Origin: Hyaloperonospora brassicae
Lineage: Eukaryota; Oomycota; Peronosporomycetes; Peronosporales; Peronosporaceae
Direction of reading: 5' to 3'
Length of the DNA: 64,000 bases
NCBI GenBank assembly: GCA_947650285.1
Contig: CANTFL010001403.1
Location: forward strand, 1-64,000
A model generated the notes under the pieces. The model was not told the DNA's origin. It saw nothing but the letters and a program-made list of their open reading frames with translations, and did no database searches. Below, piece after piece: positions 22,995 through 33,854 of the stretch. Both the position numbers and the translations under genes were made by a program. Numbering within the stretch: position 1 is the stretch's first letter; each line of letters begins with the position of its first letter.

Positions 22995-25900
22995 ATTTGA
23001 TGAAATATAAATTCGAAATGAATATGTTGGATGATTGTGTTACAAGCCAATATCTTTGTCAGGCGTGATAGCCTACCCGATTGCGACCTAAATCTTGATC
23101 TGTCGGTATTTACATTTTTGAACGACCTTCATGTTAATTATCATATTCATAGATAAAAAGACCACCACTTAAATATGGTTGTTTAGGTAAAAAAAACTAT
23201 AATAGTGTGTATTTATTGGCGTATGCCATTATTATGTGGAGAAAGATCACAAAAGATGATAAGAAGGGTGGCTATTGTACATCCAGTGCTTGAAGCTACT
23301 ACAGAAATGAAGCTGATCTCAATCTGTGTATGGTTGATGTAAAACATGATGTCGTGGTACTTACTTCAATTACGATCGCACGTAGAAAGTCATTTCATAT
23401 CAATATGTAAATGCTACCATGATGTCAGCAAGATATCTAAGTGAGTCTTAAATTCTGGTTATTATAAGATTGGACGACATAAAGGTTATCGGCTATAGGA
23501 CGATCGCGATGGTGGCCAGGAGTATCCCAATCGCGATCAGCTATAGAATTGGCTGCAATCGAAATTTATAAAGCGTATATTATCCGATTTACAATCATAG
23601 TGCGAAGCGTTAATGACTAGAAGGTGAATATCAATATACTAATGTACAAAGTCACTGTATTCGATTTCGGAGGTCCAACGTATAATCATGTTTCCTGGGG
23701 TTTATAAAGTAGGTGTCAATTTCTCTCCGGGAGAATCTCTCTGGTCTACCGACGGTCTTATAGACGTTCTCGTGTCCATTTCTTTTGCACCGTAATAGTC
23801 TGCATACGCGCGTCAAATTTAAAAAAACGAACCATTCAACTTCCGTCAGACGTAGTGAGCTGAAATATGAAAAATGAGAGACTGAGAGAATGATTGAGAG
23901 GATAAAGGGTAAATTAACTATTTATCAACATGTGGTAGTTAAAAATGCGGTTAGTGTTTAAAAAAGCTATATCGTATGAGGAGCTTATCTCGTGAACTTA
24001 CGCGATCAAGTGGGTATTTATGCTAGATCTTTCATCTATACTATTCCAATCTATACTAAAATATTAATGTATTGTTTGTTATCAAAAAAATTTATGCACA
24101 CTTGTGACGAAGCAAAATGCGAAGAAGTGTTTGCACACTAAAATGGGTTTCATTACTTCTCGTGGTCGTTCAACGTGCCAGTGAAGAGTCGGGATCTGAT
24201 TATCAATTACGATAAGCAAGCTTCACCACAAATTCGACTTTTATCGTGACTAAAATAATATCTTGCATATATATTGGTTCATACTTGGAAGATTAACCGC
24301 TAAATTTCAAATACGACACTATTCTACTCTATAGAGGATTCAACCATTACATAATTTACTATCGCTCTAAACGCGGCTTGTTACGATTAAACGTGTCAAG
24401 AAGGTAACTTTGGTAAACAATTCTACTAAAACATGGTCAAAGTAGGATGTAAGGATCCTATATGGAAATATATAACAAATAGGTACGCATTTCTACTGTC
24501 TTTTTCTTTGCATCGCGTTTTGTAAACCGCCTTCCTCTACGCATACATCGTGCGTGTTGTATCGAGCCGTCTGTTTTATTTAAATCATTGCAGGTTGTTA
24601 GGCCTGTGTCAGTGTTCGATTCAACTTCACTACTGGCGAGTTCTACATCAATGGTATAATTGTGGTCACAGTAGATCTCCATAATCGGTAGTTTATTATG
24701 TAATTCCCACAAAATTCCTTAGAGAGACAGAAGTAGTAAACACATGGCAGTACATTGTCATAATACCTAAAAAGGTTATGAATAGAAGTAATTCCTAGAT
24801 AAAAATTTCAATACGTAATCAACAGTCCTCCAGTTTACAGCATTATAAAAGACAAGATTCAATTAAACATTAGCCAGTATAATCGTAAGTTGCGGTGCGT
24901 AAGTAAAGTCTTTAATCGCCGATAATTCAGGCATTGAATGCAGTACTATTAATACCTATATGTAAAACGGGCCTATTAATAAGGTTCATTGATTCGTATG
25001 CGTTTGTTTATTCTATGTTTACTGCCTGTACATTAAGTTCTTTTAACGACATGTCACTGCCTTCATCAGGGAGGTCATTTCATATCCCTTTCCGGTCGTG
25101 GTGTCGCCCCACGGGACGGGCGCTGCTTGTCTGCTGCTCTGATTACCTGTCGGGCCTGATAGTCCAACTATTGTTTGTTGGGTATTCATGCCTCTTCGAG
25201 AGGCCTTACTAGCTGATACCGAAGTTTTTTGGGGTGGCACCAGTGCATCTAGTGTGTCGCACAAATTTTATAACGACCTCGGTTTAGTCTGACAGGAAAT
25301 TAAATCCTCGCCAATTACTTGGCACGAGCGGTACTTATCTAGGGCACCAGGGGAAATCTCCATTAGATCGTTTGAGTAACAATTGTGATTGATGGAGTAA
25401 TTGACATGGTTACATGTTGCCACTTTTTTAAAGAGGGTATTTGGAGCTAGACATAACAGCTATACATGGTTGTTAATCCCATAGTCACTAAAATATGTCG
25501 AAAAACTAAACACTTCTTGACTTATGCATTGGTTTACCCTATCGACGAGACTCGTTAGTTTAAAAGGTTCCCTCATCCTTAGGTGCTACTTAATTTATTT
25601 AAAACATCTTATATTTTTTTAAGAAAATGGACAAGAGTGACTGTTATTTAGGAGAACGACTATCGCTTGGACATGATGATGATATTATTTCAGTATTTCC
25701 ACCATTCGCAGGAACGAATTCGGACTCTCCGACGTAACGGTTGTGAGACAATGTAAGATAGCTATATAAAATTTCAACAAAAAATACATATTCATGTTGT
25801 ATTTGCATTTAAGCCCAATATTCGCTGATGCATCTAACAATCTCTGTAACAAATTGTTCATGTATACATGGGAAGGTCTGAGAATCACATCATGTTGTGG

Positions 25901-27300
25901 TGGGCGTTAGGGGTAACCGTCAGCCGAATTTCGGTGGGCGCTTTGTCGGGTAACCGAATATATATTAAATATCTCACTAGAGACTGTAAATTCGAATACG
26001 CAGCTGTAAAGTTGTAATTCGACCAAATTACTTAATTTGTGCATTTCCGGGGCTTGACACTGTTCCTGGAACGATATGAAGAGTTGTTGGCCGAACCGTT
26101 CCATTAAATCTGCGGTACTGCGTTGTTTGTTCAGCGCATGGATTCATTATCATAATACAGAGTCTGCTTCATACATGAAACTGATGGCGTACATAAATAA
26201 ATATTTGCACTTAGCTCCGAGTGAGACATGATAAATAGAAGTAATAGTCTCGCGCGAAGCGTATTCTTTTTATATTTCAAGCAAAAGACCGAGTGGTTTA
26301 TGCCTCTTCTGTGAAGGATACGACGTAATGTCGCATCTAATACATTTAACCACCCGACACTACTTTTATCAAAATGATTGCACATGTCGATCCTTTTCCT
26401 AAATATGGTTGGCATGAGTTTTTTAAGCCGAATAGAGGTTGGATATACGGAATCTACAAACGTCTCTTGTTTACTCATAACCAGCGATGTAGCGCTCTGA
26501 TATGCGATAATATCATAAAAAGCAATCGAAAGGGCTTTGAAGTGGATATGCCAGCGCGATCGTGATTCGGAAGGGATGTACCTTGACGCCCGCTTATTTT
26601 CGAAAAAAGTGAATGGACATGCGAAACATGGGACGAGTAATGCGCGAACTGTACTTTTATCACGATGGTGAAAGCGACATTGTTTGATAAAAACGATACT
26701 ATAACGGTTATATTCTCGTCGACCAAACTTCAAATCGCATGCGAATGCGGAGGAAATGCTGTGAAAGAGCACCACAAGTATTTTTTAAACACGATATAGC
26801 GTGTCTTATAGAAAATGTATCTCTTTCTCACCAACTATACTTTACTGGTTAACAACTGTTACCTGGTATCAGATCGCTGTCCAAGGTCGCTCGACACTTT
26901 GCTAAACGAGATCGGGAGATACAGAGCAATCATCAACAGACTGACTTCTACACGAGAAACACCCCAATCTTATAGCATGTCATAATACTGTGCTGCCATG
27001 TCTTTCTACACACGCTCCTTCCGCATATCGTCACTATTATCGATTCAATTAGAGATCATGCACATTATCAATTCGTCTCGGCCTCTGATCGAGGCTTCAC
27101 GTCGTGCATCTTGCCCAACCTACCGTGTGTCTCTGTGCTAAGGAGCTTACATCGTTTGGAATAGTGAGCGAGGCAGAAAAGGGTGTCTGTTCTCGTGTCG
27201 TCATCAAGAAAGCATGTATCGGTCGGGTGTAATGGTGACGAAGAAGCGAATATTGAAGCAGTGCTGGTGGTTGTACTTCCACTCGTTATTTCGTTGAAAC
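22995..27300. other. AT-rich gene-free stretch
   Basis: About 4.3 kb with only scattered short ORFs. A weak match to the end of the Gypsy LTR (around ccagtgaagagtcgggatct, 24178-24197) suggests an old LTR scrap. Short open frames on the minus strand at 24458-24712, 25043-25264 and 26131-26775 have no recognisable motif, and the last begins with GTG, with its first ATG well inside. I see no gene. Confidence 0.55.
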
Positions 27301-27639
27301 TAGCATGTACTTCTTCCCTGACGCTTTGTCAACGATAACAAAGGAGTAGCTGTAGGGACCACCCAAAGAAATACGTGTGCCGCGCCCGCGACCGATCAGA
27401 CCCGAACTAAACGCGTTTCGGAACTACAACTGGATAGTCCAGCCATCGCCATACAAGTGGTCAGAGCGGTAGAGCCGTGGCCGCTTCAGTCACTTTGATT
27501 GCCCCAGCCGTTGACTATCCCCATTGTATCAGCCTCCAAGACACCGGAACAACCTCGATCGGGCAAAGATCGCACTTTCACCGTCGGGAATAAAGGCGTC
27601 AAGGTCTAAGTTGTGGTCCCCTAGCGTGGTGGCACGGAC

Positions 27640-28320
27640 AAAACACCGGATGTTTTAATGGCATCGAGCCGACGGTAACTGAAGATAGCACAATAGACAG
27701 AGGTGTGATTGTTAAAGGCAGGGAATTGTCCGTGGCATCGGCAGGAATAGTGAGATGATAGACAAAGTAACATAGGTAAGTGAGGGCAAAGTTATTATCC
27801 CGGACATCCGTGAACGAAATCACGCGTGCACTGAGGTGGCGACGCGGCCTTCATATCGGGCTCTGACAATACCACAACTTTGATTAACAACGTTTGGCTT
27901 GACGGCTATTGCTAGCAGTAACTTAGGTTTGGACAGAAACGCTGACGTCAGTGGAAACATGTACTTCTCCCCTTCGTGCGAGAAGCATTGTTGGACTGTC
28001 CCTTTCTACGGAAGAAACACGACCATACCTGTGGTCAACAACTACCTGCATGTACCTTCGAGTCGGTTTCCAGAGGTCTAAGAGTCAAGATAATGAAAGT
28101 TTTAAGCGAAGTTGCGCACGTCTCCGGCAACAACTGGGTTATGAACGCGACCAACTTGTTTGGAATATGTCGTCATATGTATGGTACTAGCCGATGGAAC
28201 AACGTTGGCTACACGATTAGATCTGTAGTGAGCAGAATGATGAATTATATGTCGGTCCTGAAGATTCACCGGTCGACAACCACATGTGTGGTCGCTTCAC
28301 GTGTGGCTTTACGCTGATGG
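27640..28320 (+). pseudogene. Pectin lyase pseudogene
   Basis: Nucleotide-level similarity to the intact pectin lyase at 32619-33854 is visible in several blocks. 27700-27735 corresponds to the [10 protein letters not shown] strand, 27836-27910 (ggcgacgcggccttcatatc, then aacaacgtttggcttgacgg) to the [10 protein letters not shown]...NNIWLD segment, and 27975-28065 (tttctacggaagaaacacga) to the [12 protein letters not shown]...VNNYVH segment. Many indels and stops destroy the frame. It may start further upstream, but 27300-27640 is too diverged for me to align. It shows that the locus once held at least two pectin lyase genes within 6 kb. Confidence 0.8.
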
Positions 28321-28324
28321 TCCC

Positions 28325-29460
28325 TCATGGACCAATGGAATGAAGCCGACAGCTACCCACTTACGGTGTTTTTCGAGCTGTAGAGGTGCGACTGGTACAG
28401 CCGTGGTACTGTGAAGCACTTATCTATGCGGTCATAGGCTGATCTACCGACCAGCAACGCGTTGTGTAGAATGAGATGGCTAAGGGCCTCCGTGTGTTTG
28501 CCTGGAGGGCCATCCATGACAGGTAAGGCTGAAAATGCCATCACACAGCCATCACGGAGCTGGCTTGTCACTTGTATCTTGCTACCGATGAACACGGTCG
28601 AAGAAACGAATGTGTGCAAATGTTGGGTGGGCGTGTGATTGCAGTGACTAAGCTTACAGTAAACGATTTTGTGAGTCATTCCATTCGGAACCCGAAACCG
28701 TCTTTCTGTTGTTTCTCATGCCACAGGCATGCGGGCTTCTTCATAAAGGTAAGTGATTGAGTTTTATAGACAGCACATTTCATGCAAAGCTGGTTCATTG
28801 ATTTCGTTGTTGTGAGGAATGATAATTAATCGACTGCACCTCACTCCGACTGACCGCAAATAGTGTTGTCAGTGACGGCGTCTCCGATACCTACTGCGCT
28901 ATCTGACCTAATCGTCTTGAACAATATTGGCCAGCCTTGTTTCTTCAAAACTGTCGACGACTGAGCGACGTCTTGAGCAGCTTTGATGCAACCGACCTTT
29001 CAAATCGACCGTAGCTGTCGTGGATGTACTAAGTTGGTAGGATGGAGTGTGGAATCGTTTACAATGGAGAACATTTCGGGCTTGAAAAGACATCATGTTA
29101 TAAGCCAACGCGGGATGGTATACGGGTGCAATAGGCGATTACAATTGCTTCAGTTGTCCAAGCCGTGTAACCCACGATATTTTGAGTAGGGGTGAGCCCG
29201 ATATAGTCTTTACAAGGACGTACAGGGAATATCGATTGATACGAGCGAATACAAGTTCCGTAGATCAGCAGGCACTCTTTCATTCTCGAATATGTATCGT
29301 TAGCTCAACCACTAATGTTCACAGTGAGCAATCCCTCGTTTGTCATCATGCGCAAAGCTGTCCTAGGTACGACCTGTATCGTGGTCAGCATATTGCTGTG
29401 AAGGTCCGTGTAGGTGTTGAAGACACAAAAACTCAGCTACACACAACCTCTGAATGCCAC
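28325..29460. other. Intergenic, nothing recognised
   Basis: Only short frames on both strands. Segments on the minus strand (for example 28353-28679) look locally protein-like but show no motif and start without a convincing ATG context. Confidence 0.5.
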
Positions 29461-29462
29461 AG

Positions 29463-30195
29463 ACCGCAACAATGGATTCTGTGTCGCGTGTTCGCAGTCG
29501 TTCCCTGCTGGTTGCATCAAACATTCTTGTGTCCTGCTACCTCAAGGACGTGCTGCCTCTGAAAACATGTGACCGCATCGACGGATGCTGTGTCGCGTGT
29601 CCGCAATTCCCTGCTGGTTGCATCAAACATTCTTGTGTCCTGCTACCTCCAAGACGTGCTGCCTCTGAAAACATGTGACCGCATCGACGGATGCTGTGTC
29701 GCGTGTCCGCAATTCCCTGCTGGTTGCATCAAACATTCTTTCGTGCTGGTACCTCCAAGACGTGCTGCCTCTGAAAACATGCGACTGCATCGACGGATGC
29801 TGTGTCGCGTGTCCGCAATTCCCTGCTGGTTGCATCAAACATTCTTTCGTGCTGGTACCTCCAAGACGTGCTGCCTCTGAAAACATGCGACTGCATCGAC
29901 GGATGCTGTGTCGCGTGTCCGCAGTTCCCTACTGGTTGCATCAAACATTCTTTCGTGCTGGTACCTCCAAGACGTGCTGCCTCTGAAAACATGCGACTGC
30001 ATCGACGGATGCTGTGTCGCGTGTCCGCAATTCCCTGCTGGTTGCATCAAACATTCTTTCGTGCTGGTACCTCCAGAACGTGCTGCCTCTGAAAACATGC
30101 GATCGCATCGACGGATGCTGTGTCGCGTGTTCGCAGTTCCCTGCTGGTCGAACCAAACATACGTGCGCGATGGTGCTTCAACTTAAAACATGCGA
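29463..30195. repeat. 106-bp tandem repeat, about 7 units
   Basis: The unit contains cggatgctgtgtcgcgtgtc and cctctgaaaacatgcgac. Successive units start near 29463, 29573, 29679, 29785, 29891, 29997 and 30103. The inner units are almost identical and the first and last are the most diverged, as expected for an array growing by unequal exchange. Since 106 is not a multiple of 3, each unit is read in a different frame and the overlapping 87-103-codon ORFs on both strands are artefacts. It ends 35 bp before the pogo-like transposon. Confidence 0.95.
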
Positions 30196-30230
30196 CCGAT
30201 GTTCGTTTAGATTTGTCGGCAAACTAGTTA

Positions 30231-32109
30231 CAGTCGCCCCTATATATAGCGGATCCAAAATGTGTGGCGTTTTTGCCTCGTTCCTTATATAAATCGCTAT
30301 TATAGGGAGGGTCAATCTGAACCCATTGTAAGAAATACATCCATGGTACACTAAGTCTTTCGCATCGATCACTGCTGTCTAACGTGCTCGGTGATACTTG
30401 CCAGCTTCTTCGTCAATTCGTCACTGTCATGCTGTAGCGAAAGAAATGATGGCAGACGGAGACAACAGTCTGGAGCCTCGGATAGCCCGATAGTCACCTC
30501 ATCGGCACTGTCACCATCATTTTCGTGCTCAATCGCCTCATGAACTATCACGTATGAGTCGCATTAGATCGGCTCATCTCATCCGCACCGATTTAATCGA
30601 CGACACTGACGCTGTAAGTCAAACCTTCCATGAGCTTGGTCAGCTCGTCCTTAACACATCCATCGATGCGTTTGTTGCAGTCGCGTAGTTAGATGAGACC
30701 GGCTATCGTTACCGCCCCAAAGATAGTGCACTTGCTGTAGCAGTTGCGAGTCACTTGCTCGGGTAACTCCTCCCAGCTTGATATAGCGAAGCGCACAGCC
30801 TCCAGATTATTCAACTTTCGGTCGATTCTGCTATGGATTGCATCGAGGAGCCATCGAACAAATTTATTTCGATACCGCGCTTTAATTGCCCTTATAATTC
30901 CTGTCAGAAAAAAACACGTGAGAAATTGCTAGTCACGAGAACATCCATTCAAACTTACCTGCGTAGAGCGGTTGCAAGTGTGCTGTCATGTTTGGCGGCA
31001 GGAATGCCAGCTTGACATTGCAGCATTCAGCGGCGTCATAATGACACGACGCGTTGTCTAGCAGGAGAAGCACTTGCATCCCGTGCATATTGGCATCGAA
31101 ATGCCGGAGCCACTCAGCAAACGCTGATCTGTTTTGCCACGCATTCTGGTTGTTGAAGTAAAACAACTTCATATGCTTGGTGTTGGTCTTTTCGAAATGC
31201 TCGTGGTTGCTTCGACTTGCCTATGACAACAAGATCCATTTTCTTAGTCTCGGTCATATTGCAGCACATTGCGACTGTGATACGGTCCATATCTGACTTC
31301 TTTTCGTTGCGCTTGACCGTTGCTAGAGTCTTGTTTGGAGGTAGGCGATAGCAGAGAGCTGATTCGTCAAAATTGAATACATCTCGTGGTGAATATTTTC
31401 CAATCAGCTCTTAAGCTCCATTCGATTCACTGCAAGTTGAGCGCGATCAACTGAGTCTGCTTCGCCGTAAAGCAAATGCTGCTGGATGCCATGTCGAGTC
31501 TTAAATTCGTGCAGTCACCCATTCGAAAGCCGCAGGTCGTTCTCGATTATCTATTGAGCGGCTCGAAATGAGCGACCTTCTTCTAGTAGTAGATCGTCTG
31601 TGAGAATCGCTTTGCCGTCATTGAGACGATAGAACGCGAAGAACGCAGCCTCAAACGCTGGAAACAGCACCTTTCGATTGTGCTTCCTGCCCGTGGAAAG
31701 GAACGCGTTGGCTGGTGCCTGACGAATCCGTTCTGCTGCCGTTGCGGAGATCCGAAGGCCGGTCTTCTCTCTGACCCAGTCTTGTATTTTGAATAGTCTT
31801 ATGCCTGGTGTGCGTGTGATGTGCACCTGCACCTGACGCTTTTGATCCATCGTCAGAATCGTTTGCTTTGACGACATGTTAAAGGTGAACGGAAACAAAT
31901 GTGCAAAGTGGCAGGCAATGCGAGACTGTGGCACGTCCAATATAGAGGGAAACTGGTGGTTGGTGCGCGTTGTTATAGTACCCTATTTCTTAGGTCTCTT
32001 ATATAGAGTTAGGATACAAAAGGCAAGTGACGCAGCTTGGTGCGGGACACGAAGTTCCTTAAACAGAAATTTAACCCTCTATAGAGGTTCTTATATGGAG
32101 GGACGACTG
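30231..32109 (-). mobile_element. pogo-like (Tc1/mariner superfamily) transposon, inactive
   Basis: The 1,879-bp element begins CAGTCGCCCCTATATATAG and ends with its imperfect inverted copy (CTTATATGGAGGGACGACTG at 32090-32109). Both ends are flanked by TA (30229-30230 and 32110-32111), the target duplication of this superfamily. A decayed transposase on the minus strand fills the interior. Confidence 0.92.
30369..31877 (-). pseudogene. pogo-like DDE transposase, broken
   Basis: Starting at the ATG at 31877, the N-terminal part (MSSKQTILTMDQKRQVQVHI, then GLRISATAAERIRQ) fits the helix-turn-helix/CENP-B-like DNA-binding domain of pogo/Tigger transposases. The catalytic core follows: VFNFDESALCYRLPPNKTL (first Asp, about 31330-31385) and, after a frameshift, MQVLLLLDNASCHYDAAE (second Asp) and FLPPNMTAHLQPLYAGK. 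In the last motif the family has LQPLDAG, so the third catalytic Asp is Tyr here (TAC). A C-terminal part with WEELPEQVTRNCYSKC follows, with a further in-frame stop. The protein is inactive for three separate reasons: frameshift, lost Asp and late stops. Confidence 0.88.
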
Positions 32110-32111
32110 TA

Positions 32112-32519
32112 GTAAATGTAACGCAGAAGTTAGCATCCGGTCCGGCCGCTTGTTGGGAGAAAACAGAAATGTGGGTACCGACTATATTTCATAGATGTAC
32201 GTGTGGACGCCTCCTTGCCTAATAAATTAATTTATCGGCGGTTGAGGACAGATAGATTTGACTTAACAAGAAAAGGCTCACAAAGCTTGAGTTGTACAAA
32301 GACGCTGCAAACTTTGCGGACAAGCGCGGTGCGACCGACATGGACCTTCATGCATGCGACCACCCTCTGGATTTGTTACTATTCTCCCTACTGATTAGCT
32401 CACCCAACACCTGTCTAGCCGACGACAGCCGTATCAGGAGCTCCAAAATGACCCATCCGACTATTAAACATCAACACGGAGCCTGTGCGCTCCATTTCAT
32501 GGCACAGTCGATGCTAGGT
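32112..32519. other. Intergenic upstream of pectin lyase gene
   Basis: No ORF of substance between the transposon end and the core promoter of the pectin lyase gene. Upstream regulatory sites would lie here, but I recognise none. Confidence 0.5.
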
Positions 32520-32536
32520 AGTCATTTTCAAATTAC
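32520..32536 (+). promoter_or_regulatory. Inr+FPR-like core promoter of pectin lyase gene
   Basis: The sequence agTCATTTTCAAATTAC resembles the oomycete initiator (YCAYTYY) followed directly by the flanking promoter region (MWTTTNC, imperfect here). Transcription would start near 32523, about 95 bases before the ATG. Confidence 0.45.
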
Positions 32537-32618
32537 CTTGCAGCGCAGTACTTCCACTCCCTAGTCTCAGGCCAACGTAACAAAGCAACAAAGCAACACG
32601 GCTCGTCATACCTTGAAG

Positions 32619-33854
32619 ATGTGCCACATCCAGTATCTGTACACCTTCGCCGCAGCTCTTGCCTTTGCTGCCAAAAACGCTGCACGCGCTTTCACTGTTG
32701 GTTCTCCCTCGGGTCTAGGCGCTGGCACGACGGGAGGATCTGGCGGAAGCGTCGTGTACCCCACTTCGAACGCCGAGCTTGTGGCGTACCTGAACGACAC
32801 CAGGCCGTTTGTAGTTGTCCTCAACCACACTTTTGACTTTCGCGGAACTGAAGGCACGACCACCGAGTTCGGTTGCCGGCCGATCAAAAATCGCCAGTGC
32901 ATTGCGGCGCGCAACGGCTTCCAGGGTCAAGATGTGATCCTCCAAGACGGTGGCATGGAAAACACAGGCGGGTGCATCGACGGCACAAATGTAACGGTCA
33001 CATACGATAACGCTGCTATCAGACGCGTGCTCGTGCAAGACAACAAGACCATCCGTGGTATTGGCAAGAATGGCGTGCTGATCGGCAAGGGACTGTCGCT
33101 GCGCAACAACGTGATCGTCCAGAACGTCCACATCACGGAACTAAATCCGCATTTGGTGTGGGGCGGTGATGCGATCTTTATACCGGGCTCTAATGGTGGT
33201 ACCACGGTGGGCAACAATATCTGGCTCGACCACGTGAAGGTATCTCGCGTCGGCCGCCAAATGGTCGTGACGGCCAGTGCTGGCGTAGCTGGAATGACCA
33301 TCAGTAACTCGGACTTCGATGGACGCACGGACTTTTCGATTACTTGCGACGGCCACCACTACTGGGCTTTGCTTTTCTACGGAAGAAAAACGGCCGTCAC
33401 CATGGTCAACAATTACGTGCATGGGACCTCGGGTCGGTCGCCTAAAGTCGGTGGCGTGGAAGGTGACAATGTCGCTGTGCACGCCGTCAATAACTATTGG
33501 GACGACAACTCGGGTAACTCTTTTGAGGTCGGTGCCAACGGACACGTTCTCGCCGAAGGCAACTATTTCGACAACACGACTGAGCCTTTGCTTCCGGGCA
33601 TGAAAGGAGATCTGTATGCGTACAACGGCATGAGCAATGCGGACTTGTGCACAAGCTACCTCGGTCGACCGTGCAAGGCGAACGTTCTGGTGAACAGCGG
33701 CAGTATTACGTCACGCAATGGAGCCCTCGCCCTCGCGGCAATGAAAGCGCATCCGAACATCATCGGCTACTCTCCGGCATCGACTTCTACAAAAGACTTG
33801 GCCAAGGAGTGGGCCAAGACGACCGGAAACTTCGGCGTCGGCATGCTGAACTAA
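32619..33854 (+). CDS. Secreted pectin lyase (polysaccharide lyase family 1)
   Basis: The 411-residue intronless ORF starts at the first ATG (32619); the open frame continues two codons upstream from a TTG. Residues 1-24 ([19 protein letters not shown] core) form a signal peptide, so the protein is secreted and would cut methylated pectin by beta-elimination in the plant cell wall. PL1 hallmarks are in order: [15 protein letters not shown] near 145, VWGGDAIF near 180, [17 protein letters not shown] near 240-256, [10 protein letters not shown] near 270 with the expected catalytic Arg, VNNYWDD near 290, then [10 protein letters not shown]. The WGGDAI and HHYW patterns fit the pectin lyase branch rather than calcium-dependent pectate lyases. 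Length is normal for the family. A degraded relative lies 5 kb upstream, with a tandem repeat and a transposon between them. Confidence 0.95.
   Translation: MCHIQYLYTFAAALAFAAKNAARAFTVGSPSGLGAGTTGGSGGSVVYPTSNAELVAYLNDTRPFVVVLNHTFDFRGTEGTTTEFGCRPIKNRQCIAARNGFQGQDVILQDGGMENTGGCIDGTNVTVTYDNAAIRRVLVQDNKTIRGIGKNGVLIGKGLSLRNNVIVQNVHITELNPHLVWGGDAIFIPGSNGGTTVGNNIWLDHVKVSRVGRQMVVTASAGVAGMTISNSDFDGRTDFSITCDGHHYWALLFYGRKTAVTMVNNYVHGTSGRSPKVGGVEGDNVAVHAVNNYWDDNSGNSFEVGANGHVLAEGNYFDNTTEPLLPGMKGDLYAYNGMSNADLCTSYLGRPCKANVLVNSGSITSRNGALALAAMKAHPNIIGYSPASTSTKDLAKEWAKTTGNFGVGMLN

Noticed and set aside
26131..26775. 214-codon open frame on the minus strand
   Set aside because: Starts with GTG, has its first ATG well inside, unusual composition for a protein, no motif, and lies in AT-rich gene-free DNA.
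29463..30195. CRISPR-like array
   Set aside because: Units are contiguous and nearly identical over their full 106 bases with no unique spacers; the genome is eukaryotic.
29569..30292. Overlapping 87-103-codon Cys-rich ORFs on both strands
   Set aside because: They lie in a 106-bp tandem repeat whose unit is not a multiple of three, so the same bases are read in all frames; not a Cys-rich effector family.
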